Assembly (NCBI RefSeq): GCF_022605725.1
Contig: NC_065548.1
Coordinates: 11,379,644 to 11,443,643 of the forward strand
DNA: 64,000 nucleotides
Direction: 5' to 3'
From: Anthonomus grandis grandis
Lineage: Eukaryota > Arthropoda > Insecta > Coleoptera > Curculionidae
The notes under the pieces are model-generated. The model was not told where the DNA came from. It ran no database searches and was given only the letters and a program-made list of their open reading frames with translations. This document shows, one piece after another, positions 51,401 through 59,919 of the stretch. A program made the position numbers and the translations under genes. Numbering within the stretch: position 1 is the first letter of the stretch; each line of letters begins with the position of its first letter.

Positions 51401-54400
51401 TTATGTTTCCTGTACTTGTAAGTGTCTGCTAAATTTATCAGATCTCTGACTCGTCTAAAGATCTTATTTTTTCTATATTCCCTTATCCGATCCTGCTTAT
51501 AAATATCCGGCTGCATAGCTTCAGTTATTACGTTAATCCTTATCTGATCTACATTAAAGAACTTCAGTAGAGAGCTGATTTTACGTTCACTAACGTTGAG
51601 TTTCAGTGATGTGCAAGCGATGTTGAATTTAAGGCTATAAAATTACATTTACAACATGAATATGATTTGGAAAAATGAAAAATTTACCTTGGAATAGTAG
51701 CCATATTCACAGCAGATAGTGCATAAATGGCACTGAAAGCAGCTTTAGGCACGATATGCATTTCTGAGTCTTTTTCGTTTCGAGCTTCTTTCCAGTGATC
51801 ATGTTTATCGCAAAACAGCACTTGTAGATTTGTACAATCTAAAACTAACTATAAAGAAATAAAGAATAGCATAATATGATCATACCTATGTGAAGTTTGG
51901 AGTACAGCTGCTCTTCCATCTCCATCTTAGTAGTACTTTCGGATACTTGGGTCTGTCGACATATTTCTGTTCTGATAAAGTATTTTCCAAAATCTATTAC
52001 CAATACGTGTTCTTCAGGACTACAAATTGGTAAAATATTAATGATATTCAATGATTTTTTCCCTGAATATGACTTACACAATGCAGGAACTCGATTCAGG
52101 TATAACAAAGTAGGGACACTTTAAGTTTAAATTTAACTCCCACTTGTCTGAAATCATTTTCGTTATGGTTTTATAGATTAGACTGGGTAAGCATCTTAAG
52201 CTTTTCAATAAATTAATTCTTTCTGAACGTTTGCTGGTTTGGAGAAACGCTTCTAGTTCTTGAAAGCTTTTCTAAAAGCACCTGAGTGAGTTGGGTCATT
52301 TTGAAATAAAACCTCTTACCTTATTATAAATGCACTCCACAGAACTTAAAGTCATTTGTAAGCTACGAGCATCCGCCTTCGATTTTTCTAGAATCATAGT
52401 AAAAAAGAATGCAGGGCTATCTTTTAGGTGTTCCGAAGAAACCATCGGGGTCAAACAGTTATTAGGCCCATTTCCCTCCACTATAAGCCCTTCGACTTTC
52501 AAGGAAATCCGGTAAATTTTATCCAGAAAGTTTGGCTTTGCTGATACCAACGTTTGGGTTATGGTCGCCACCACAACTTCCCTGGAATCACTGGTCAAAG
52601 TAACATTTAAGTTTCCTAGCTTAAATGTAAATAAGTGACTAATCAGGCGCGGATTCTCGTCTTGGTCGTAATATCCAATCTTTTGACAAAGAACGATTTT
52701 TTCTGGAGATGGCAGCATTGACCAGAAACTTTTTTCACTTTGGCTCTTTGATCGCATCTGAAATGTAAAAATTGTATATGAGCTTCTGGATAAATACTGC
52801 TGATATAGAAAGAAGCCAGCAAAACTTCAGGTAGTAACTGAAGAATCCTGTATTCAGAACTTACCAGTAGTCGTGTATGCTGCCTAGCAATAACCACATT
52901 AATAACTGATAAATTGTCTTCATGTTTCTGCAGATCCATTCTCAGTTCAGTGTCGTTGGGGTTTACAATAATTTGCTTATAAGTTTCCATGTACTGCTTA
53001 TACTGCGATCTCACAAGCTTAATTCTACTCCAAGTGAGTGGCTTGATGCGCTGTTCTATTGTGGCCCAGCAAGCATATCTACAAGAAAGTGCTTATAAGC
53101 ATTACTCTTTAAAATAGTTTGAATCTGCATGCACCTCCACCACGCCTTCTGATCCTCTAATATACGTTTTTGGGGTCTCTTGGAGAAGTACTGCCAGCTG
53201 ATGAGCATCCTGTCGAAATTACTTATTATAGCCATAATGGAGTCATATTGGTCCTTTGAGATTTGTACGTTACAGTCTTGGATCACTATATCTGTATTTA
53301 TGTCTGCTACATGACCAGTGTTCGATTTACTGATGGTCATTTTTATTTTGGATATTAGTGGACTAAGAACTAAAAGGGGAGGTTTAAAATTAATCAATAA
53401 ATGTTATTCAAGAACTTTACCAAATTTGAAACTTTCTCCCTCATAACAGTAGTTTTGTAAGCTCTTGACCATAGAGTTTCTCCACTGATAATACTGAGAT
53501 GGTAAGTCCCACTTTTTTGGGGCGCTATTGGTGTTCCAGTAAATGGAAGTGGCTTCTATTTTAATTAGATAGTAGCTGGTGTCCACGGTCGCTTCATAAG
53601 GGATTCTCTTCCATTTGCTGCAAATAAAAAATATGCTTTTCAGAAAAAACTCACTTGAATTATTATTTAATTTATACCTATTAGTGCTTTGGGCAGTAAT
53701 AGAACCTATACATAATCCAGCAGCCACTGGTGTGGTCCAACTAAGGTCGTCTTCATACCGAATGTGGATGTTCGTTATATTCAATTGGACATAATTCAAA
53801 ATGTGGGATACTAGATGTTCTGCGAATGCTGAAGGTCCTGTAAATATTAAAGGCATCCGGTACATAATCAATTTCAACGTGGAAATGACTTATATGAAAT
53901 TGATGAATTAAGTTAATTCATCTTTTAAAGTTTTGACCAGTAATAGTGAAAATTATGCAAAGAATTATTGGGATGATAGGATCCTCCTGAGTCATTAAAT
54001 CTCGTGTTCTTACCTCCTAATACTCCTCCATCATTCTCTAACAGCTCCAAAGTTCTCTTCTTAAATGCCCTAACAATCCTTTTATTTTTCTCAGCATCGA
54101 ACTCCTGATTACTCACCACGGGGTTGGCAATAATATGGATATCATCAATATTAACCACGACGGACTGATTCCACAGGGCGTTCCATGGTATTTGAATCTG
54201 TATCTTTCCAATGGTTCCTATTTTTACTTCTATCGGTAGGTTAAGCTCATACTAGAATAAATCTGTAATGGAAGTCTGACTAAACAATAAATGACTTACC
54301 AAAGCCTCGGGTTTTAATTTAAGATCGGTAAGCTGAACGGTTCCGGAAAATATGCCCACGTTAAGATTTTCGGTATCCAAATCTTGAACGTACTTGCCCA

Positions 54401-54440
54401 GAAGCTGATTTAAGATTCTCGCTACAGTTCCTTCCAGCAT
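30424..54440 (-). CDS. VPS13: VPS13 family bridge-like lipid transfer protein
   Basis: 38 coding exons chain in phase (about 3,152 residues): 54440-54300, 54251-54014, 53837-53678, 53617-53421, 53369-53135, 53078-52865, 52757-52320, 52271-52078, 52019-51886, 51838-51688, 51634-51365, 51317-51182, 51125-50746, 50692-50389, 50333-50157, 50104-49787, 49732-49418, 49366-49164, 48503-48332, 48283-48096, 48043-47647, 47596-47303, 47246-46964, 45521-45334, 45285-45044, 44992-44644, 44628-44426, 44368-44107, 43780-43496, 43445-43150, 37804-37349, 37291-37133, 33370-33172, 33114-32548, 32496-32300, 32163-32004, 30817-30523, 30485-30424. The N-terminus MLEGTVARILNQLLGKYVQD is the chorein domain; NIHIRYED lies near residue 150, the adaptor-binding region shows SPYWIVNKTG near 2340, and PQRILLFTQEQRI near 2663. 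The family transfers phospholipids along a groove at organelle contacts. After VLGLQVLVNSF (about 3018) the C-terminus departs from the family: the last two exons show no ATG2-C or PH-like part. The upstream in-frame ATG at 54506 was rejected because homologues start at ML/VE and an acceptor lies at 54458. Confidence 0.92.
31235..31835 (+). mobile_element. Reverse transcriptase remnant in the penultimate-region VPS13 intron
   Basis: Plus-strand pieces read PIYKSK, then IDCIYIDFSKASDRINHTLL (A box of a Jockey/CR1-like reverse transcriptase) and, one frame over, a TDRKQIVKIR block. Frames are broken several times. It is antisense to VPS13 in the 1.2-kb intron 32003-30818, just before the two unusual last exons. 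Confidence 0.7.
33859..36140 (+). mobile_element. pogo-class DNA transposon in a VPS13 intron
   Basis: The ends GGTTGTGTTCCACTTTCAGA (33859) and the inverted form of GGAGAGTGTTCCACAATCAG (to 36140) are imperfect inverted repeats flanked by TA (33857-33858 and 36141-36142). Further copies of the TGTTCCAC motif lie inside the right end near 35910-35960. The transposase is on the plus strand, antisense to VPS13, in intron 33371-37132. Confidence 0.82.
33967..35843 (+). pseudogene. pogo/Tigger-like DDE transposase, frameshifted
   Basis: The start MARGRQRKSDKGQFDEQSMR leads into a psq-type helix-turn-helix (SLRQAAERYNLKFQTVYEYV), then after a break near 34210 a CENP-B-like part (YEMATINN..REWFPGFMSRH), and from 34636 the DDE core with LLILDNHESHLTI, ILPPQTSNKLQPLDVSVF and FRNTGIYPFDKF. 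A C-terminal tail (from 35509) carries SSDDYIDFVGEI. Breaks near 34210, 34460-34600, 35357 and 35499 disable it. The remaining frames are long, so decay is recent. The first catalytic acidic residue falls in the damaged stretch. Confidence 0.8.
37805..38442. repeat. Diverged intronic repeat family (VPS13 intron 30)
   Basis: Several imperfect copies of a block with TATAG-TTGGAAATTATAAGAC and GACTTTTCCAGTAGTACCAA lie between about 37970 and 38400, and again near 42110-42250. They look like an old satellite related to the 98-bp repeat that follows. Confidence 0.55.
38443..38735. repeat. 98-bp tandem repeat, three copies
   Basis: Copies start at 38443, 38541 and 38639 (AGTTGATTATTTTTGGGCT). The second and third are nearly identical. 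They lie in VPS13 intron 30. Confidence 0.88.
38970..39240. other. GC-richer block in VPS13 intron 30
   Basis: A block of about 270 bp with much higher GC content than its surroundings, starting near GGTGCTGCCCCGGCAACGCT. It may be an inserted fragment, but I recognise no protein, tRNA promoter box or element end. A small palindrome (arms TTATATTGGCCTT) lies further on at 39595-39626. Confidence 0.4.
39824..40382. repeat. 120-bp tandem repeat, four copies plus a partial fifth
   Basis: Units start at 39824, 39944, 40064 and 40184, with a diverged partial copy from 40304. Each contains AATCGGACCCATAGGAAAAA and TCACGTGACCCT (with a CACGTG E-box core). The units differ by scattered substitutions. 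They lie in VPS13 intron 30. Confidence 0.9.
40383..43149. other. Rest of VPS13 intron 30
   Basis: No gene. A more GC-balanced stretch (about 40560-41420 and 41600-42070) is followed by very AT-rich DNA with many AATTAATT-type words. An ACCCTGTATAAAT at 41417 resembles a Tc1-type end, but I found no partner. Confidence 0.4.
45522..46963. other. Long VPS13 intron 23
   Basis: 1.4 kb in a part of the gene where most introns are 45-110 bp. It holds the hairpin at 46307-46391 and poorly preserved frames (45600-45850 plus) that might be old transposon coding sequence. Confidence 0.4.
46307..46391. repeat. Long imperfect hairpin in VPS13 intron 23
   Basis: The left arm (46307-46344) and right arm (46361-46391) are exact inverted copies, apart from a 7-nt TATAAAA insertion in the left arm: GTTTTTATAAAAGGCAAAAA and CACAAAATCTA against their reverse complements. 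The loop is 16 nt. Confidence 0.85.
48504..49163. other. VPS13 intron 18, nothing recognised
   Basis: 660 bp of AT-rich sequence without motif. Confidence 0.4.
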
Positions 54441-54740
54441 CTTTGAGAATAATTTATCTAAAAGACACACCCGATTTCTAGATACAATGCCCTTACGATT
54501 AAACAATTAATTTTTTATGAATCGTAAAATGTCTACTTGCCTAATTCTTTTAATCATATGATATGGTTAACATATTAAGTTGACCCAAATTTAATAATAC
54601 TTAAACATACCTTACCTTGTTCTAATAAAATGATAATGCCAGTGTTATTATTGATCCAAGAAAACTCCTAATAGGAACAAATCAGCATTTTTAAATTTAT
54701 TAATTTGTCTGGACAAATTGGGCCGTCCATTATATACACA
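54441..54740 (-). promoter_or_regulatory. Likely VPS13 5' UTR with a spliced leader exon
   Basis: An acceptor CTTTTAG ends at 54458, 17 nt before the start codon, and a good donor (GAACAAG followed by GTAAGG) lies at about 54618. This suggests a non-coding first exon upstream of 54618 and a short 5' UTR intron. The transcription start is not defined. Confidence 0.4.
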
Positions 54741-56056
54741 TGACGTCCCGGTTTGTGCGTGGGACTGGTATCGATTTTCCAGGGCGATTTTCATCTGTTG
54801 CAACTCGGCTCGATGGGGTTGGTCGAGTATTGTGGCGCCATCTTATAGAGTGATTTGGGATAGGAGTTTTAAAAGTTGCGGCAAATAGATTACGAAACCA
54901 CAATTTGATGAAAATTGCAACTAGAGTTTCAATTTAGACAATACACTTTTCATTATTTTACTGAGTATAGTGTATGTCATATACTTGTGTAAGCTAGCTT
55001 GCTTTCTCACCTTCTTTTTCTATATGTGTCATCTTTACATTCTACCCCGAATTTAATTTTTTATTTATTTTTTTTTCACAATATTATTCAATATATCATA
55101 TAAAATAAGTTTTTTTTTATTGCAGCCCGCTCTTTTATATATATTTTATATTTTAATACTTATGCAAAATTTTGTTGTTTTTTGTTATTTTTTATTTTAT
55201 CTAGTGAGCAGTGTATAAATTTAAAAAATTAAAAAAGTCTTTTTGGTGGTGATAATCAGTTTTGTCACGTAAGCAAACTAAATTAGATTTTACCTTACGT
55301 CAGTCAACTTTCTTCCTAACATTGTTTTGGTTTTGAATACATGTGGTGCGCAGCATGTTTTTTTTTCTACTACAGCCTAAAGTTTGAATTCAATTTTACC
55401 TTACGTCAATCGACTTTCTTTGTATCGTAGGTTTTGTTTTTTATTATCTACTTATATTTTTTTATGTTTTGTAATTTTTATCTTAAATATGTGGTGAGCG
55501 GTAAAAATAACTTTTTTATTTCCTTTTATTAAGGAAAAACTCTATTCTGAAGTGGAGGCAGTGTAATATTGAAAAGTTTTGTAAAGGAAGTTATTTCGCC
55601 ACAAATAAAATGCCAATTCAAATGTTAGAAGTGATGCATTTCAGCAAGTGTTCTTGTTCCATTATATCAGACTCTAAAATATATTACAAATAGTTTTAAA
55701 ATATTTACGGACATTTTTTGTGATAAATAACTTCAAAAAATATAATTAAATTAAAATGGTAAAATTATAAAAAACTTACAGAAAGTTACTAATATGTCTT
55801 CACACGTTCACAAAACATAAACAATAACAAATAATTCTAGAATGGTACATTGCGCGACATTCAGTAAACAAATAAAATTACAAGAAATCGAGCAATCTCT
55901 GAGTAGCAGATTCCTACTGAGTACTGAGCTACTGAGAGCGAGTTGGAGAGAACTGTCAGACTGCGGGTGCAAGTCACGAACTTGCATCTTTGGAAAAAAT
56001 TTGTTTCCTTTGTAATGATTACTCCTTTAATTTTCTAACCTCATTTTTATTTGATA
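54741..56056. other. Intergenic between VPS13 and the piggyBac element
   Basis: No gene. A block TTTTACCTTACGTCA followed by ACTTTCTT occurs twice about 105 bp apart (near 55291 and 55397). The core resembles a CRE-like site, but the role is unknown. Confidence 0.4.
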
Positions 56057-56060
56057 TTAA

Positions 56061-58217
56061 CCCGTAGCTACTACTGATGGGTCCTGAGGACCCATCCTAT
56101 TTTTAAATAGGGTATATTTTTTAAGTTTGGCGACATTGGATACTCGCTGTCTCGGTACTCCTCCGCAATACCATACGTGTGATTTCGCCGGCATAGATTC
56201 ATACTTCAGTATTCGTTCGTGTCGGCGAGGTTCGAGGTAGTAAATACGCGACAAGTTAATAACTGCTTATTGGTTTGAAAGTATCTATGTCGTTCTTATT
56301 TCTTGCAAGGTATTTATCTATTTCACAAGAATAGGTACTAGTGGCCATAAGGTATAAGTTAATAGATATAAAATGTGTTTTTTTACTATCTTTCAGTAAA
56401 TGCAACGCAATGGCGTCCAGTTCTAGGGCATTGTCAGAAGATGCGTTAAGAAATATTTTAGAGTCTGAAGACTTTTGGGAAAGTATGGAAGACTCAAACC
56501 AAATGGGCTCGAGCAAGAAAAGTGTATCCGTTGATATTCCAAACAGAGAAGCTGTGTTAGAGGAACTAGAAAGATTGGCTAAAGAGAGTGACGCGAATAA
56601 AGAGGACAATGAACTACTGAGCAACCACAATTCCGAAACAGAGCAAGAAAACTCCGATTCGGAAGAAGAAGAGTTGCCCATCAGGAACAGTTGGTATGGG
56701 AAAGACAATACCAAATGGTCAAAAACAGCAGGCATTAGAGATAGGACCCCTGCTCATAATTTGGTTACTATCTTGCATGGCCTTATTGGCCCTGCTCGTA
56801 ATAATCCTCCACGTAAGCCTGTAGATGCTTGGAGTCTACTAATTTCTATTGAGATGATACAAAAGTTAGTTGATTTTACCAATTTGAAGATAACATCCAC
56901 CAGAGAAAACTATAAAAAGTCTAAAAGGTTTGCTCAGTCACAAACTAAAGTTTGGCCTTCGTTTACTGAAAATACCAACATATGTGAAATTAAGGCGTTT
57001 TTTGGGTTGTTGTATCTTCAGTTCATCTTTAAATCTAATCATGAAGACGTCCGTTCTATGTGGGCAACAGTTGGGACAGGAAGACCTATTTTTCGTGCTA
57101 CTATGAGTCTGGCCAGATTTTCGTTTTTATTGAGCTGTCTCAGATTTGACAATGTAGAAACCCGAAAAGAAAGAGTAAAAACTGATAAGTTGGCCGCTGT
57201 GTCGGAATTATTTGATGAGTTTGTAGCTAGATCAAAGTCATGTTATTCACCGGGAATTTACCTAACTGTAGACGAAAGGCTTGTACCGTTTCGAGGAAGG
57301 TGTGGATTTCGGATGTATATTCCGAACAAACCTGCCAAATATGGAATTAAAGTGCAGGTTTTGGCTGACGCTAAAACGCATTATCTCGTTGATGCAGATT
57401 TATGCCGGTTCCGAAATAAAACTTGATGGTGCAACAAAGCCTACATAACCTACTTAGGCTTGTGGAGTGTGAAAGGCACCAACAGGAACATCACCGGGGA
57501 TAACTGGTACAGTTCAGTGGAACTCGTCGACGAACTCAAGAAAAACAGTTTGACGTACGTGGGAACCTTACGAAAAAATAAAAAATCTGTACCATCTGAA
57601 TTTTTACCGAACCGAAAACGTGCAATTCATTCATCAACGTTTGGATTTACTTCTTCAACCACTATAGTGAGCTATGTGCCAAAAAAAGTAAAAGCGTTAT
57701 ATTACTTTCTAGCATGCATCATGACAATTCTGTCAAAGAAACAACCAAAAAGCCGGAGATAATTCATTTTTATAATGAAACAAAATCTGGAGTTGACGCA
57801 TTTGATGCGAAATGTGCGTTGTATTCAGTATCCTGAAGAACTAACCGTTGGCCAATGGCAATTTTTTTTGCTATATTGAACATTGCAGGTGTAAATTCTC
57901 GAGTATTGTACCAATTTGCATCAAAAGGTAAAGAAATAAAACGATACTCATTTATCAAAACTTTTGGGAAACAATTAATAAATGAACATTTGCGACTCAG
58001 AATGGCCAACAAGAAGGTGCACTCAAATGTACGAATCATTGCTGAACTTTTGGGGGTTGCGAATCCAGTCTCTGAGCAGCCTCAAGTACCTCCTGAAAAA
58101 AGTAAAAGAAAAAGATGTGCCATATGCCCCACTAACAAGGATAGGAAAACTGCTATCCAGTGTGACATATGTAAGTTGCCCATTTGCAATCAATGCTGCC
58201 AGCACAGATATAACTAG
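56061..58217 (+). mobile_element. piggyBac-like element, right end not found
   Basis: The left end CCCGTAGCTACTACTG follows TTAA (56057-56060), the piggyBac target site. A perfect 9-bp inverted pair GATGGGTCC-TGA-GGACCCATC lies at 56076-56096. The transposase reads on the plus strand up to 58217. No matching right end with TTAA was found downstream, so the element is truncated or its 3' end has decayed. Confidence 0.82.
56410..58217 (+). pseudogene. piggyBac transposase with frameshifts and a nonsense codon
   Basis: The chosen start is MASSSRALSEDALRNILESE at 56410, since an acceptor-like TTTCAG precedes it; the frame is also open upstream to 56341. An acidic N-terminus is followed by the transposase core. 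The three catalytic aspartates are visible: YLTVDERLVPFRG (57271-57273), ITGDNWYSS (57499-57501) and KSGVDAFDAKC (57795-57797). The C-terminus has a cysteine-rich domain (CAICPTNKDRK..CDICKLPICNQCC) near 58110-58200, as usual. Frame changes near 57400 and 57705 and a TGA at 57834-57836 break it. Length and domain order are otherwise normal. Confidence 0.88.
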
Positions 58218-58229
58218 CTATATAACTAG

Positions 58230-59316
58230 TATATTTTTAAGTTCGTGGTGCCGGTATAGGGAAATACGATAATGACACTTCAAATGTCATATATGTCAGT
58301 CAGTTAGTGGTTACCCGTGATAATTTTTAATGGTTTCAAAAACCTACATATTTACCAAACTATATATTTGTGTTGTGTGTCAAAAACTGTCTAATGACCA
58401 CTACTCACGAACTTATAAATATACCTGGTCCTGGACTGCCAATTCAATGAAACATAAATGACCACTACTAGGGGGCCGCCATTTTGCGTGATTGTGTCCT
58501 TTCGATGTTGGTCAGTAGTTATCTTACCACGTTTCTGTGACACATGCCATCCACATCTGAAGAAGTGGATGGTATTTGTTCTTAAGCTGTGCCGTAGAGG
58601 TCATGCAGATCTGAAGAAGACACAATATGTCGTCGACAGAAGTGTCCTTTAGGCCGAAGAAGTGATGATGTAACGCTGAAGAAGTAGTAAGAAGAAGAAG
58701 AAATTATGATTAATTGCCAAAGAAGTCATCAGCGTGTCTCATCAATTTCTTCAGATGTGGATGGCGTTCCGTAGCCGAAGAAGTTATGACGCAACGCCGA
58801 AGAAGTAATTAGCATAGGGTGTGGTCGGTGAAGGTGCCTGAGGCAACATATCACCTAACTTAATATGAAAACTCTTTGTGGCAAAGCCACTTTTTTTACT
58901 ATTTGCGCATATTTCTGTTAATTGCTAAGGTTAAAAAAACCAATTTTGGTCTACCGCGCACCTACCAAAACGTCCGTACCGTTTTAGTATAATATTACAA
59001 ACATATTTTACCGTCGAGTGCGAGCAAAGCGGTATCGGCAACCGAGACGACGACGACCTTGCTTAAATGTTTATTACTAATTTATATGTGAATAGTAATA
59101 CTACTAATAGGTACATACTTTTGATGAATACGTTTAATAAAACACATTGTTGTAGAAATAAATATATTTTTATTTAATTTAAGTAAAAGAATTATTTAAA
59201 AAATATATTTTTAAGTTATATCTATAATTTTAAATAAAATAATAATAATAACAACAATTTTATTTACTTTTATAAAAACCATTTCTTAAAAATTAAAACA
59301 AATCACTTTATTTGTT
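58230..59316. other. Region between piggyBac and dUTPase, with GAAGAAGT repeats
   Basis: No gene. From about 58555 to 58815 a short word close to GCYGAAGAAGT recurs at least seven times with irregular spacing, mixed with GGATGGC and a small hairpin (CCATCCAC..GTGGATGG at 58548-58573). The rest is AT-rich. Confidence 0.5.
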
Positions 59317-59824
59317 TTACATATTTTTTTCTGTGGACCCGAATCCTTTTTCTCCACGTTCTGTGCTGCACATGTTGTTGTTGTTGTTGACTTCTTGAAG
59401 CTCTGTAGAAGATCCTTTCACATATTATTTGAGCTATCCTGTCGCCAGTTCTAACGTGAAAATCCTCATCCGAGTGATTGAACAGTAGGACCTTAATTTC
59501 ACCTCGATAGTCCTCATCGATAACGCCAGCTAATAAAAAAATGTTTCATTATTACAATATAATTTTGTAAAAAATAAAACTTACCGCCTTCATCAATAAA
59601 GTGGTTTACAGCTAAACCAGACCTTGGAGCAATCCTGCCATAGCAGTTTTTCGGTAGCTCAAATTTAAGTCCAGTTGATATTAGAGCTTTTCCTCTAACT
59701 GGTATTATTGTGTCATGATTACTTTTTAAATCATATCCAGCAGCCAGTCTACTACCCTTTTCGGGTGTATATGCGTGAGGTGTGATTTTTGTATATTTTA
59801 AAATTGGACTTACTTCTTGATCGG
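59317..59824 (-). CDS. dUTPase, partial, with one intron and a frameshift
   Basis: Exons 59824-59585 and 59529-59317 join across a 55-bp GT..AG intron. All five trimeric dUTPase motifs are visible: AAGYDLKS, RIAPRSGLA, GVIDEDYRG (spanning just after the junction), RIAQIICE and RGEKGFGST. The enzyme hydrolyses dUTP to dUMP and pyrophosphate. Motif V is in another frame than motif IV; a one-base shift lies near 59398-59408, next to a GTT/AAC repeat. No start codon precedes motif I; an acceptor-like TTTAAG at 59825 suggests an upstream exon not found here. It could be a host gene, a retained viral gene or a cargo gene of the neighbouring polymerase element. Confidence 0.75.
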
Positions 59825-59865
59825 CTTAAATGTATAAAAATTTTTTATTGAAAATGGATAAAATT

Positions 59866-59919
59866 AATTTATTGATTATAGCCCCAAGGTCAGTACCTTG
59901 GGGCTATAATCAATAAATT
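59866..59919. repeat. Perfect 25-bp palindrome with AATAAA on both strands
   Basis: Arms 59866-59890 and 59895-59919 (CCCCAAGGT core, loop CAGT) are exact inverted copies. Each arm holds an AATAAA read in its own outward direction. It lies between the polymerase stop and the dUTPase, and the polymerase frame ends inside it. Confidence 0.9.

Noticed and set aside
54441..54506. Longer VPS13 start at an upstream in-frame ATG
   Set aside because: Family members begin at the ML/VE of the chorein domain, and a splice acceptor lies between the two ATGs.
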